DNA of 64,000 nt from Kingdonia uniflora (GCA_014058105.1 JACGCM010001217.1:496001-560000); one strand, 5' to 3'. Shown: positions 10,765 to 23,724, numbered from the stretch's first letter. Notes: generated by a model not told the origin, from the sequence alone. Program-made: numbers and translations.

Positions 10765-10808
10765 CTGCATCATCTTTGTTAATCAAATGTTTCTCAACTT
10801 CTAAAAAC

Positions 10809-13800
10809 ATGAAGAGCAGTGAGAGAGGAAAGAAAAAGAAAAGCAAAATTAGCACAGAAACTTGTAGAGATTTAATTGATGGTAATCATCAGTCAAAGCA
10901 TGAGAGAGTCGCTAAAGCTGAGTCATGAAGGTGGTTGTACAACAACGTGGTAAGGAAAGGATTTGGTACTACTTCGGATTCATATTCTGACATAAAAGAC
11001 TAGTAAAAAATTTGTGATGCATATATGTATGTTTAAAGATCATGTTTTTTTTCTGGATAAAGTAATAAATTACTATTTATAGTAATCTATGAAAACTTGC
11101 TTGATATATGATATACAAAAGAATTTTGTATGTATTGGACATATGTGTAAAATATAAGATAGATACCTGAACCTGTTTGAAGGTCGATCGTGAGGAGTGT
11201 TTGTGTAGGAATAAATTCTTTTTTGTAGTTGATATGGTGAGTTCCCCTATAAGTGAGGCATCAACCTCTAGTCGATCAGCTAAGTCGGAGATTGAAATGT
11301 CTAAAAGGGAGGAAGAAGTAGGTGTTGATCAATTTCCAGATTTTCCTAGAAGATTGGCATCCTATCCTCCTCGTTCTAATGTATTCAAAGAGTTTTGTAA
11401 AGCCAAGGCCTCGGTAGGAGGTAGATGGGGTAACTTTATAGAACATACTGGTAGGCAATTTAGGGGTTGCACTATAGCGACGGGGAGGAATATTTTTATT
11501 TATTGGCCAATTTGACAAAGGAGAAAAGAGACAGGGGTATAGACGAATCGATCTCTCCAGAGTATTTTGATGGGAATGTTCAGAGTAAACTTTTAGAGGG
11601 TTTTTTATGTTACCTATCTCAGTTGGAGTACGGGTTGAGTCTTCCAATTAGTAATCTGATGAAATGGATTATGATCCTTATCTGGGCATGTCCTGTTCAG
11701 ATGAACGGGAACATATGGGAGGTGATAAGTGTTTGTAAATCTCTGAATTCATAGTGGGAAGGAGATGGGAGAAAGAGGAGGATATTCTTTAAGAACATTT
11801 TGCAGCTTTATGGAATAAAAAACTATTCTGCAAGTGGAGGGGCGTATTTTTATTCGAGCTCGATTCGGCCTCGCTTCCTCGATCTGAACTCAGCAGATCG
11901 ACCGTGGAATGATAATGTGATATGGGTAAAGGGTAATTGTCTTCAGAGAGATGATAAAGAACCCATGAAACTTCTGTTTAGAACTATAAAACAAAGTAAG
12001 TATAACAATGTACAATGTATGAGATTGATAGTTAAAATTGTATGATACTCTGCTGATGATACTATTTTGTGAATGGCAGCTCCCAAATCTCAGGTGGCAA
12101 GGAAAGAGTCATTGTTGGATATAGTTACTCAGGAAGAGAAAGAGCTCGAGGTTCTATTAGAAGAACTTGGCATTAGCAGGAAGAAGCGTGTCAACAGCCG
12201 AGTTGAAAAAGTTCAAAAATCTCAGTCGACGAGACTAATGACGAGCACTGACAGCAATAGGAAGAAGGGAACTAATGGGGAAAGGTGAGTCAACTTGTCC
12301 AAGACCCTTGGGGTAGACTGCACAGGGTTACCTAAGTTCACTACGTCGAGCAAATTAGCTTGAACGTTTCCCAAGAAATAAATGCTAAAGCGTCCTTCGA
12401 CCTCTGGAACCACGGGAAGTGGTGAGGCCGTAAAAAAGAGAAGGGTTAAACATTCTGAGATGTTGGGGACGAAGGTCATAGAGGATCGACTTGTTGTGGA
12501 GGACGATTTGAAAGAGGTAGAGGAAAAGGCCAGGTTGGCTACTTTCCACCGGGAAGAGGAGATGAGCAAAATGGTAGGTTCATATGCTCGAATGTGTATT
12601 GTGATGAATTTATTATTATGATTCGAGCTAATTAATAAGATCGATTTTTTTTTACTTTTTACAGGCTACTCGCCTGATGAAGAGGATATGTCTCATGGTC
12701 GAGGAGGAGAGAGCTGAGTTGAAGAGGAAGGAGGTCGAGCTTGAAAGGAATGTAGCTTCATTAAAAACTGATCTGCTCAAGGAGGGCAAACGGGTGGAGG
12801 CTATGGCGCGACAGACTCGGGCGCCACCTTGTGTCAAAAGAATATTCCGAGGATTCCATTAGGGCAAACACCTATGTTGGGGAGGATAAAGATGAAGAGA
12901 TTAAAGATGTTATTGTTGGCGTTGTTGACATGTTGGATGGTGTGTCTCCTCAGATGGTGAGAGATAACCAAGGGGATGATAATGAGCGTCTAGAAGAGGA
13001 AAATGAGAAGGTAGAGTAGTGTGATGGTTTTGTGATTGTATGAATATTTGGGAATGCTTGTAAACTGATTAGATTTTTTTTTGGATAGAAGTCTGTAGGC
13101 TAAGTTGTTTGGTAAACCTCGTTGGAGGAACTTAAAGACATATGCCTCTTAAAAAAAGATTTAGAGGTAGAGCTCACTAAGGAGAGAGGCGCCTCAGCAT
13201 CCCTATTATCCTTGTAAGCAGAGCTGCATGTTAGAACAGAGCAAGAATTATTTAATTTGTATGCTTCATTAGTATAGAGATACTAAATAATAAATCGAGT
13301 ATAGAGAGGGACCAAAAACCTGTTATCGTCTTAGTGGCAATGGCACTAAAATGGCATACAGGAAATACCATAGTATTAATAACTTTACAAAATAATAAAT
13401 GTGTACCTTGGACTTGGGAGTCTATGTTATGGAGCATCCATCTGAGATTTTACTTTGACCTTAAGTTTATAAGTAGTCTTATACAGTAGATGTCAAAAAC
13501 AGATATCTTGTTAGAAATGAGTCATATATGGTGACCAAGTATTCTGAATCGAACTTGATATAATATACTTGTAATGTGCAGGTCGAATTGCAGTCAGCTC
13601 GCTTGCGCAAAGACGATGCTCGCCAATGTAACCAAGAATTTGTAGAGGAGTTTGATAGGATGTGGGAAACGAATGAAGACAAAAAAGATCAACAAAGAAA
13701 GGTACACTTCAAGTTTGTTGAGGCAACACAAACTGCTGTTGACCTAGCTCAGAAGATCGAGGAGAAGGATGCCAAAATTTAGAAAGGGCAAAAAAAACTT

Positions 13801-14951
13801 GCTGAGTTAAAAGAACATGCAGCGAAACTCAAAAGTCAAAATAATACGTTGATTGTAAAGAGTAGGGAGGCTGACATGGACCGTTACAGTATATAGGCAC
13901 TAGAAAGATCGGAGGAAGGTTTAAATCGATCAATGGCCGGTTTGAAAAATGATTTGATCAAGAAAAATAACAATCAGGAGCAAACTCGAGATGATCTAAA
14001 GAATAGCATAAGCAAGCTAGAGAAATTGAAGAAGAAATTGAAGAAGATAACGACCCGAAGAGAGCTCAGGATGATCTATCTACGTCTGATGCTGCAGTTG
14101 ATCAACTGACTACAGCTTTACCTGCCAAAAATTTTGAATTTCAGACGGTGCAGCATAAGTGTGATGAGTTGAGCGAAAGAGTGGCATAATTGAAAACCAA
14201 ATTGACGTAGGCCAATTCGTGTGTTAGACACGCCAAGGCTGGAGAGTGCTCGAGGAAGAATAAAAATGATGCCAAGGTCTCCTTTGTGCAAGAAGATGTT
14301 GTCAGCCTATCAGATTGAATAAGAGAGTTAGAGGGAGATATTGCTCAAATTCAAGGTCATGTGTAAAAAGGAAATGAGAAGTTAAGGGTGTATCAACCGA
14401 AGTTAGATGCACCTCTTTCCAAGAAATAAGGGTTAGAGCGGATTATCAGAGGTAAGGATATTTTGATACAGCAAGGAGACAAAATGTTACAGAATATTTT
14501 GGATGTGGAAGAACGGAACAGGGAGATTAAGGTATTTCGTGCTTAGGTGGCCGATTTATAAGCGATTAATCAAGCTGAATCAACAAAAACCAACAAAAAA
14601 TCAGAAGAGAGTATTGCTTTCACAGATTGGGTAGATAAAGAAATGATAAGGCTAAAAGAATGGTATGCGAGGTCAGAAGAACGCCTTCAGAAGGCTAGAG
14701 CGAATATTTCTAGGTCAGTTGTAACTGAGGCATCGCACTCAGAATTATTGAGGGCAGTTATTGCCTATTTTGTAGAGGAGGTAAAAAGAAATAAGTCATA
14801 AAGAGATACCTTGTTCAACAATTTGTCAGACAGGGGATGTATTTGCAGAGCTGATGTTGATCGAGGAAATTGTATGCAGTCCATGCAAACAGACCTAGGC
14901 CCTCGACCTGCTGAATTGATAGAGCATGACAAGAGTATTGTAACTGCTTGA
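10809..14951 (+). pseudogene. Antisense gene p3 of element B, six exons, broken
   Basis: Probable exons: 10809-about 11000, about 11180-11995, 12080-12573, 12665-13010, 13099-13229 and 13582-14951. Splice sites include GTAAGTAT (11996), GTAGGT (12574), and acceptors ending TTTACAG (12664) and GTGCAG (13581). Exon 2 has a Ser/Glu-rich front (SEASTSSRSAKSE) then EGFLCYLSQLEYGLSLPIS and SASGGAYFYSSS, resembling the gypsy-associated Transposase_28 family as I know it. Exon 3 carries the basic LGISRKKRV. Later exons are coiled-coil rich, and the end has YFVEEV and CICRADVDRGNC. Stops and frameshifts occur in exons 1, 2 and 6. The role is unknown; nuclear and DNA- or RNA-associated is a guess. Confidence 0.62.
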
Positions 14952-15119
14952 GCTTGAGAATTTATGGCTGATCGACCTCCTATTGCAGGGGAAGCTCAAT
15001 AATTTATGGCTGACTAACCTCCTATTTTGGGGAAAGCGCATCTAACATCCCAGAAGCAAAATAGGATCAATTATAGAGGTTGTATATGTGACCCGAAATA
15101 AAAAGTAGTTATTGCAGAC

Positions 15120-15800
15120 AAGTTGAGATATGAATGCTAGCATTATATTTACTTTATCTTATTTCTATTAGAGTCTTTGATATAAAACAAGTGTTACCTT
15201 AGTTTTAATCACAGAGATTTAGTAGAGTCGGCCAAACCAAGTATTATCCTTAATTTAACTGGTATGATGTCGCAGCCATATTAAGGTAGATGAAAGCTAG
15301 TTTTACTTTTGCTTTATCTTATATCTGGTAAAGTCTTTAATGTAAAACAAGTATTACTTTAGTTTTAATCACATAAATTTAGTAGAGTCAGCCAAACCAA
15401 GTGTTATCCTTGATTTAACTGGTATGATGCTGAAGCCATATTGAGGTAGACGAAAGCTAGTTTTACATTTGTTTTATCTTATTTCTGGTAGAGTCTTTGA
15501 TGTAAAAAAAGTATTATCTTAGTTTTAATCGCAGAGATTTAGTAAAGTCAGCCAAACCAAGTGTTATCCTTGATTTAACTGGTATGATGTCGTAGCTATA
15601 TTGAGGTAGATGAAAGCTAGTTTTATATTTGTTTTATCTTATGTCTGGTAGAGTCTTTGATATAAAACAAGTATTACCTTAGTTTTAATCGTAGAGATTT
15701 AGTAGAGTCAGCCCAACCAAGTGTTATCCTTGATCGAACTGATGTAGAGGCCGATTGAAAGCTAGTATTATCTATGCTTTAATCTATGTGATGTCTACGA
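15120..15800 (+). repeat. Tandem repeat of about 160 bp between pol and p3, element B
   Basis: The GAAAGCTAGTTTTA-type anchor recurs at about 15131, 15291, 15451, 15611 and 15756 (periods 160, 160, 160, 145), with TAGAGTCAGCCAAACCAAG and GTTATCCTTGATTTAACTGG inside each unit. It separates the convergent 3' ends of p3 (plus) and pol (minus). Confidence 0.85.
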
Positions 15801-15924
15801 AGTAGAGAGATGTATGGGAGAAAAACTTGTAAGTTTCATTGAATAGAAAAGGATATACATTAGATGGAGATGAAAATCTCACTTTTGGAATGGGAAAAGT
15901 GAGAAAATGAAATGTAGTGAAGGA

Positions 15925-17340
15925 CTTAACGATAGTATCATTTCAGTCACCTAGTCTTCCAAGGACTTGAAATGTAGATTCCCTCTTCTGTCATGAGGTA
16001 ATATGATCCTAGGCCTGAGAGACCTGTGATAAGCAATGGACCCTCCTAGTTGTCTGCTAGTTTCCTAGTATGAGGCTCTTTGCGGTGTTGAGGTATTTCT
16101 CTGAGGACAAGATCATCAATTTATAAGGTACAGCTTCTGACGAGTTTGTTGAACGAACTGGTCAGCATATGGTGATATCGACCTAGGTTAGCGATGGCGC
16201 GTTCCCCAGTTTTATCGATCCAATTGAGGTTGCAAGCCAATTCAAACTCATTTTCCTTGTCAGTTAGCTCGTAATCTTTGACTGGATGATGGTATTCGAA
16301 GAGAATGACACCCTCGGTGCCATAGGCAAGGAAGAATGGAGTGTAGCCTGTCGACTGTCATGGAGTGGTACGATATGCCCATAAGACATGAGAGAGTTCC
16401 TGAACCCAATTCCCTTTTTTCTGAGAGTGTAGCCTTTTCTTGAGTCCATCTACGATAGTTTTGTTGGTGATTTCGGCTTGGCCATTGCCTTAAGGATAGT
16501 AGGGATTAGATGGTTAGTGGATGACGTTGTGTTGATTGAGGAAAGTTTAGACTTTTTCTCTAACAAATTTGGGCCCATTATCGATACGAATTAGGTAGGG
16601 GAACCCAAACCGAGTGATGATGTGTTCTCTGTTAAAGGAGATGACTTTCTCTTCTCTAGTTCGACAGAATGGAACTGCTTCTACCCATTTTGTAAAATAT
16701 TCTATAACTACGAGTAGGTGGTTGCGGTTACCTGGAGAATTAGGAAATTAGCCGACAAGATTGAGTGCCAATCGTTTAAATGGCCAAAATACCTTGCTTG
16801 CATGAAGTTCGAGCGCAGGGGCGGGGATCATCTGTCTATGTCACTGACATGCGTCACATTTTTGTGAGTACTCTTCTACTTGCTTGCGCATGCTGGGCTA
16901 GAATACTTCTTGTGTAATGGTTTTGTTTACCAGTGATCAACCTGCTGCATGGGAACCACAAGTCCCTTCATGTAGATCGTGGTGCATCTCGTTCGCTTTT
17001 TGTTTGGAGAGGCATTTGAGGTAAGGCCTCGTGACTGAATGGCGGTATAAAGTACCGTTTTGATTAGTGTAGCATTTTGAGTTGTCTATAAGTTGTCAGC
17101 ACTCTTTCAGATCTACTGGAAGTGGATATTCGCATTTGTTGTCGATACCGAGATAAACTAAGAAAGGCTTTTGCCAATCATCGTTTCCCCCTTTATCGCC
17201 CCTAGTATTGATCGTGCATACAAAAATACGATCAATGTTGGGGGTTGAAATCACTTCAATCTAGAGGTATCGAGCTTATGCACCTATGACCCCGACTAGA
17301 TATGCCTAGGAATTGGCGTATCTGTTTTTACCTTGAGTAA
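15925..17340 (-). pseudogene. pol: Integrase of element B, broken
   Basis: Minus-strand gypsy integrase in order: zinc-region remnant with KCDACQ (about 16860), core start PFKRLALNLVG (about 16780-16740), whose catalytic Asp is Asn, then QGNGQAE-type and YRTTP-like blocks toward 16350. The C-terminal part ends near 15925. It has many stops and frameshifts. In G the same region keeps the Asp (DLVGEF). Confidence 0.75.
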
Positions 17341-17356
17341 GATAATTGAGAGTTGC

Positions 17357-19110
17357 TTACGCAAACTTGCTCATCCTATCTGCAATGAGGGTTGTGTATT
17401 TGATCATCTTGCCATTCATCATGTATTGCTCAGAGTAATGGTGAACGATGAGTAGCAAATCTGTGTAAACTGAAAGTTCTGGGATGCCGAGCTCAAGAGC
17501 GAGATTGAGTCCATGAATGAGAGCTTCGTACTCAGTAACATTATTTGAGGCCTTAAAATCTAAGCAGATTGATTTTTCAATTCTGTCGTTGGAAGAGGTA
17601 ATCAACACGATTCTAATTTCTGGCCCTATGGGTCCTATTGATCCATCTATAAGAAGTCTCCACCCTTTCCTTATAATCCATTCAGCTCGCTCGTCAAATA
17701 CTTTGGAGGGTGAATCTTTTGTAACTTCCTCTGTATGGTCAGGATCATGCTCCTCCCACTCGGGATCCTCCACTGAAAAATATACAAGAAAATCGATAAT
17801 GGCTTGACCCTTTTTAGAATGATGTTATTCAAACTTGATATCATGTTCTCCCAAACTGACTGACCATTGTTGCACTATCCTTAATTTTTATTTTTTGGAC
17901 AGAACCTCCCGAAGTGGGTAGTTCATCAGGACTTTAGCTGAATGAGCTTGGAAGTAGTGTTTGAGTTTTTGTAAAGTATAAACAAGATTGAGAAGAAGTT
18001 TTTCAATTTTAGAGTGCCTCGTTTTTGCTGGAGTGAGGGTTTTGCTGATAAAGTAGAATGTTATCTTGATTTTCTCTTCTAGTCGAATAAGAACCGAGCA
18101 GAGTAAAGTATATCTAACTGCTAGGTAGATAATTAGTTCCTCATTATCTACTGGGGTGCTCATGATGGGAGACTTCCCTAAATAGATTTTGAGATCCAGA
18201 AAAGCTTTTTCGCATTCTGATGTCCATTGAACCTCTACATTTGGTTAAACTTTTTCTCTTTTGGTATAACCGCAGAGTAATAAGAACAGCCAATGACAGT
18301 GGTCTAAAGATTTTGAAACGAAATGGTTGATAGTGTCAATCTTGTTGACAAGTTTCTGAACATCTTTCATCAATTTTGAAGATAACATGTCAAGGAGATC
18401 CCAAACCAGATCTAGATCGACCTCAATCCCCTTCTTACTGATAAGGTAGCCTTAAAATCGACCTGAATGTACTCTGAATTGACACTTATCACGATTGAGA
18501 CGCATCCTGCAAGATCGAAAGATGTTGAATATTGTGTTAAGATCTGAGATATGGTTGATGGACTGTATGCTTTTGTACAAGAGATCGTCAATGCAGACTT
18601 CCACAACTTTCCCAAGATGTGCTTTGAACGTAGTAGTCATCAACAGTTATTAAGTTTTACCTACGTTCTTGAGTTCGAAGGGCATGACTTTACAGCAGTA
18701 AAGTCCTCTTTCAATGATGAAAGTAGTTTTTTCTTGATCTTCGTCCAATAGTAGAACCTGATTGTATCCAGAAGCAGCATCCATCATAGATAGGAGTTCG
18801 TGACCTACTGCAGAATCAAGGATCTGATGAATGTTGGGAACAGGAAAACTGTCCTTTGGAGTATGTTTGTTTAGATCGGTGAAATTTATACAAACTCATA
18901 CTTTTCTATTCTTCTTTGGGACAGCGACAATGCTAGATATCCAATCTGGATATTTGGCTTCTTAAATGAATCCCACTTTGATCAATTTCTCGATCTCCAT
19001 GTTAGCTTCATCTTGAAGTCGCGGTGATAGGCGCCGCTATTTCTACTTGACCGCAGTGGCATAGATGTTGATGGCCAATTTGTGATATGTCTTGGCCAGA
19101 TCGACCCCAG
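17357..19110 (-). pseudogene. pol: Reverse transcriptase, RNase H and second RNase H of element B
   Basis: From high to low coordinates: RT with a CIDD box in place of YIDD (VEVCIDDLLYKS, about 18590), the RT-linked RNase H (MSTPVDNEELIIYLAV and FISKTLTPAKTR, 18163-17888), and a second RNase H (17773-17357). The latter has WRLLIDGSIG, TEYEALIHGL and VYTDLL, so its Asp, Glu and Asp are in place. A second RNase H is diagnostic of the Tat lineage. Several frames are used, so it is inactive. Confidence 0.82.
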
Positions 19111-19289
19111 GCATCTCTTCGAAAGATCACGCAAAAACGTCTTGATTTAGTCGTAAGAACTGAATAAGAGCATCTTTTTCATGTTAAGCCAGCTTAGTAC
19201 CGATAAAAGTACATCTGCTAGGTTTATCAATGTTGATGTATTCAGTGGGTTCCTCCATGGAAGGTTGATCATCGGGGTGATCAGCTTTC

Positions 19290-19715
19290 TGTAATTGCTA
19301 TACAGCATACCTGTCAGAGGTATCTAGAATCGCAGAGGCAGTATTTTCACAAGCTCGGGAAAGCTCTTGACTACCCCGGATCTCATAGATACCGTCGTTG
19401 TGTTTGAAGCGGAGTGGTTGATAATAGGTGGAAGTAATTGCTTCAATGTTATGAATCCAGTAACGGCCCATAATCTTGAGACAATTAGATTTGGCGTTGA
19501 ACATGTAGAAGATGACATCAATTGTGGTTGATCCTGCGGTAATAGGTAAGATGATCTTCCCTACTCACTCTTCCTTAGAACCATTGAATTCACTAATGTC
19601 GGTATCGCATTGAATGACTTGATCGGCCAAACCCATTTGGTCGATAGTGCTCTGAAAGAGAATCTCAATACTGCTGCCAGTATCGATTATCATTGTGTAC
19701 ATGATAAAAAAATTT
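19290..19715 (-). pseudogene. pol: Aspartic protease of element B
   Basis: The active site IIDTGSSIEILFQST (about 19695-19650) keeps Asp-Thr-Gly-Ser. GKIILPITAGSTTIDVIF and IYEIRGSQELSRACE follow. It would mature the Gag-Pol polyprotein. A stop near 19560 (probably Trp or Arg to stop) breaks the frame. Confidence 0.75.
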
Positions 19716-20099
19716 ATCTTGAGCATTATGACTAATGTATCATGATGTGGGAACTTAACATGGCTAGTATCGCAATCCCTGAATAATATCCTAAGCCGGC
19801 GATTGCTCGACTCATGCAGAAGTTTGGCTTCTTTGTCTTGAAGTATGAGATCGCAGTATTCGGATAGTCTCTTACGTTTAAATCTATTAGAGTTGGTGAT
19901 CTAATTGATCTCGATCATGCTGCTATAACTCATATGGTTGAAATGCTTTGCCTCAGCTTGATCTTCGACCTGGACAACTTCAAGCTACTTCTTATAGCTG
20001 CCATCCTTGTATAATTCTAGGTCGATAATATATTCAAACATCCATCCCTCCTTGAAGAAACCTCCGTAAAGCATAGAAATTGCCAGTATAATTATGGTT

Positions 20100-21559
20100 T
20101 ACCTTATAATGCATACAGTACGGTCGGTTCTCGATTGGTTTCAATGGCTGGGAGAGACGGCAGAGCTTATCCTTTGAGAGGATTGGAAAAATTATGGAGA
20201 TTTGAACATTTATCTTTGGTAGGACTAGTTTGACCTGTGAACCACCTTTCTGAGAGTTGCTGGCATTTTTCTTGGCACATTTTTGGTCACCCTGATCCTC
20301 CTTTGGTTCAGTATTTCAATCTGTAGGTAGACCTTTCGTAGTAAGGACAGATTTAGTAGATTTATGCCTTTCGGACATCATCCTTTCCAGGTGGACATAA
20401 CTATTGACCTTGGTGATCATATCATCTAAGATCGCAGGTTTGTTGAGGAAGAGGTGTTCTTTGGCTTTGCAATTGAGCTGGAATGCATTGGTAAAAGCAG
20501 TAATAGCTATTTTCAGATCGAGATTGTCTACATTACGCACGAGTTCCAAAAATGTCTTCACAAAAGCCTCGAGCTTCTCTCCGTGTGAATGTCTGAGAGT
20601 GATAAGAGAATATCAATTCTCATCTTTATCTCTATTATGAGCATATGTCTTGATGAACTATTTCTGCAGCTGGTCGAATGTCTATATGGAGTCTTCAGGT
20701 ATAGAGTAAAGCTATCGGAGCGGTTCCTCCTGCAGACTTGTGGCAAATAGACGACAAAGAATGTGGTTGAGATTGGAGTACAACCCTAACGAATTATGGT
20801 ATTGTTGAATGTGCTTCTTTGGATCAGTACCCTTGTACTTGCAAATTTTCAGAGTATGGAAACCTTTATCTCCATATTGCATAGTTATTTGGCAATCGGA
20901 CTTTCTAATAACTTAGTAAGGTCGTCGGTAGTACCCAGAACTTGTGCTTTGATCAACTCCTTAATACGTTGGTCCATATGCTATTGTGTGATATAATGAC
21001 GTGTCGGTTGAGTGACTTGATGAGGAGGCTACAGATTGTGAGTATCGGTACCTTTACTCAAACGATCTCGTACTGGAATTCGATGATGAGGTCGTTATTG
21101 TTCCTCTTGTCGTATGGAACATCGGTGACCTCGGTTGACCTCAGACTGAACTTTACCACCCAAATGAATAGAAGGTTGAGGTTCATTCTAAAAATTTCTG
21201 GAAATGGCTTTGCTTGTGGCTCCTTTAGGTCCCAATCTTTCCTGTACCAAAACCCAGGAGGCTTCTAGCACCTGATCGCGATCTCATATTGGAGGAGCAT
21301 GTTGAGTGATCTACAGAGCTTGCAAGGCAGTCTGTATTATTATCATTTGATCTTTATGGCGCTTGAGCACTGCCAAATAAGCTTGTCATTTGGCATCGAG
21401 ATCCTTCTTGCGGGGCTCTCGGCCGAGAGTTAATTATCGTTCAAGCTTGTTGTGTTTCTCCTTCTCGGTGTTGAGATTTGCCCGTAGCTCTGTTAGTTAT
21501 TCCGGCTCAACTGAAAGATCGATCTGAACTCTGGTTGCTAGATGCCTGGATGTGACCAT
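20100..21559 (-). pseudogene. gag: gag of element B, broken
   Basis: Starts at the ATG at 21559 (MVTSRHLATRVQIDLS), the same first five residues as gag of G (MVTSR). An N-terminal coiled part (LRANLNTEKEKHNKLE) is followed by HKDQM and APP-rich linker. The capsid-like core (20760-20400) contains FDQLQK, LRHSHGEKLEAF and NAFQLNCKAKEHLFLNKP. The segment 19716-20100 probably holds the gag C-terminus but is too decayed to read. Numerous stops are present. Confidence 0.78.
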
Positions 21560-21616
21560 GATTAAAATTTGTAATAAAGTGAATGAATGCCTTAGGATAT
21601 CGTAGAATTGATTTCT

Positions 21617-21634
21617 TTCCCACAGACGGTGCCA
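21617..21634 (-). other. Primer-binding site of element B
   Basis: TGGCACCGTCTGTGGGAA on the minus strand, two bases after the LTR end CATTACA. Confidence 0.75.
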
Positions 21635-21636
21635 AA

Positions 21637-22251
21637 TGTAATGGCCTAATTCTGTAAGCTCAGAGTGACCAGGAATTAGCTCTTACACCAATGTACCTGT
21701 GATAAAATCTAATTGGAAGCAAGAAATGATACAGGTGTTTAGCATGGAAAACCTATGAATAGGTAAAAAACTACGAACTCGGGTTGAGGATTTTTGTAAT
21801 AGTAACATTTATTGTTTGAAGCTAATATCTTATTACAAGTGATCTCTAGACTTAGAAATGCTTGATCTTATGAATAAGAAGTTTGAAATTTTGAGAATCT
21901 AGAAAATATAATTTTCCTAGTGATTTTTTCGTATAATTTTTTGTTCCTTGACTCTTCTGGAACTATTTCTTTATATAAGCCTCTTCTGCAGTTCTTCATA
22001 GTGCTGAAGTACGTTCTTCGAACAAGGTGGTTAGTGGCAGCTGACTAAATAACTGTTGAGTTCGTGAGAGACAGGTGTTTTAACTTGTTCAAGTTTTTTT
22101 GTTTGAGCTCGACCCACGTTTTTTATTAGTTCGTAGAGTAGGTGGCAACGCTTATTGAAGAAGCCATGTGGAGGATGCGTGGGTCTAACATGGAGGTAGT
22201 TCAAACTAGAGATAGCTCAATTTTGAAAAGATTGAGGGGTAGGCCACTACA
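21637..22251 (-). repeat. 5' LTR of element B (615 bp)
   Basis: On the minus strand it starts TGTAGTGGCC (22251) and ends GGCCATTACA (21637). The TATA box TATATAAAG is at 21977-21969. It matches LTRs of F and G throughout. Plus-strand copia pol of C resumes at 22252, so an open frame beginning at 22142 in this LTR reads into C and is a chance chimera. Confidence 0.87.
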
Positions 22252-23651
22252 GGTATACAAACTAAAGCAAGAATATGACGGTTCAAGAATATTCAAGGCT
22301 AGACTTGTGGTGAAGGGATTTCAACGCAAAGAAGGCATTAATTTCGGTGATATCTTTGCTTCTATTGTGAAAATGTCTACTATTCAGGTTGTGATGAATA
22401 TAGTTGTTGTTGAAGATTTGCAAATTGAGCAACTTGATGTCAAGATAGAATTTCCTCATGGTAACCTTGATGAAGAAATTTATATGAAACAGCCAGAAGG
22501 GTATTCGGTTAAAGGGAAAGAAGATCTTGTGTGTATGCTCACGAAGAGCTTATATGGTTTGATACAAGCGCCGAGATAGTGGTATTTAAAGTTTGAACAA
22601 TTCATGTCCATAAATGGTTATTCGAATAACAATGCAGATCACTGTTGCATTATTAAAAATACGGGGAACTCGTATATTATTCTACTTCTGTATGTAGATG
22701 ATATGTTGGTAGCAAATGCTGACATGGGAGAAATTGTCAAGTTAAAGGAACAGTTATCCTAGGAGTTTTTAATGAAGGTCTTGGGTACAGCAAAACAAGT
22801 TCTTGGTATGCGTGTTACAAGGGACAGAAAGTGGTAAGAATTTAAGTTATCTCAAGCTTAGTACATCAGCAAAGTCGAAGCGGTTTAATATGGATGGTTC
22901 TAAAGTTGTTAGTACACCATTGGGAGGTCACTTCAAATTATCAAATGACTATTGTCCGAAGACGCAAAAGGATTGCGATGAGATGCGGAAGGTTGCTTAC
23001 CAATCTGTGGTTGGTAGCCTAATGTAAGCTATGATTTGTACAGGACCAGATATTGCCCAAGTAGTGGAAGTTGTTAGTATGTATATGAGTAATCCAAGCA
23101 AGAAGCATTGGAGAGCTGTAAAGTGGATACTGGGGTTTCTAAAGGGGACTCAAGATATGGTATTATGTTATGGGGGTTCTCAGATAAGCTTACAGGGTTT
23201 CGTTAAATCTGATATGGTAGGTGACATTGATAGGCGGAAGAGCACCAGTGGTTTCCTTTTTACATTGGGAAGCAATGCGGTTACATGGATTTCTAGGCTA
23301 CAGAAGATTGTAGTTTTGTCTACGACGGAGGCAGAATATATTACAGCTACAGAAGCGTACAAGGATATGGTTTGGCTAAAAGGGCCGATGAAAGAGGTTG
23401 GTAGATAACAATTTTCTCCTAAGTTGTATAGTGATAGTCAAAGCACTATACACTTTACAAAGAATTTAATTTTTCACTCAAGGACAAAGCATATTAATAT
23501 TCGGTATCATTATATTCGTTCGCTCCTCGAGGACGGTGTGTTGAAGCTTGTGAAGATTTACACTTATGTGAATCCGGCCGATATGTTTACGAAGGTGGTG
23601 ACTTTTCTGAAGTTGACGACAAGTGCAACATCCTTGGGTCTTCAAGATTGA
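22252..23651 (+). pseudogene. pol: Reverse transcriptase and RNase H of element C, right part
   Basis: Resumes with VYKLKQEYDGSRIFKARLVV, the canonical start of Tork-type RT, then EQLDVKIEFPHGNLDEEIYM and KSLYGLIQAPR. The polymerase box LLLYVDDMLVA (about 22682-22715) is intact. RNase H has LSTTEAEYITATEAYKDMVW (about 23318) and LYSDSQSTIHF and RTKHINIRYHYIR (23424-23520). Stops at about 22577, 22759, 23026 and 23406 break it. The segment that should join it to the integrase at 8295 is missing. Confidence 0.85.
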
Positions 23652-23711
23652 AGATCTGAGTAGTGCGTACAATTCATTTGGAAATCTGGAGATGGGTTAT
23701 GGGATTTTATT

Positions 23712-23724
23712 TCAAGTGGGAGAT
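23712..23724 (+). other. Polypurine tract of C
   Basis: TCAAGTGGGAGAT immediately before the 3' LTR is close to the usual copia AAGTGGGAGATTGTTGG. Confidence 0.85.

Larger units (their letters stand above)
8332..22251 (-). mobile_element. Element B: Tat-like Ty3/gypsy retrotransposon with antisense genes, 3' LTR missing
   Basis: On the minus strand the order is 5' LTR (22251-21637), primer site, gag (21559-20100), protease, RT, RNase H, second RNase H, integrase (to about 15925), tandem repeats (15800-15120), then plus-strand genes p3, p2 and p1 down to 8649. At 8332 the sequence matches what follows the purine tract in F and G, but the tract and 3' LTR are gone and copia sequence of C abuts. 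B sits inside the pol gene of C. Confidence 0.87.

Noticed and set aside
11276..11647. 123-codon minus-strand frame opposite B p3 exon 2
   Set aside because: It is the shadow of p3; the plus-strand frame has homologues in G and H while this one does not.
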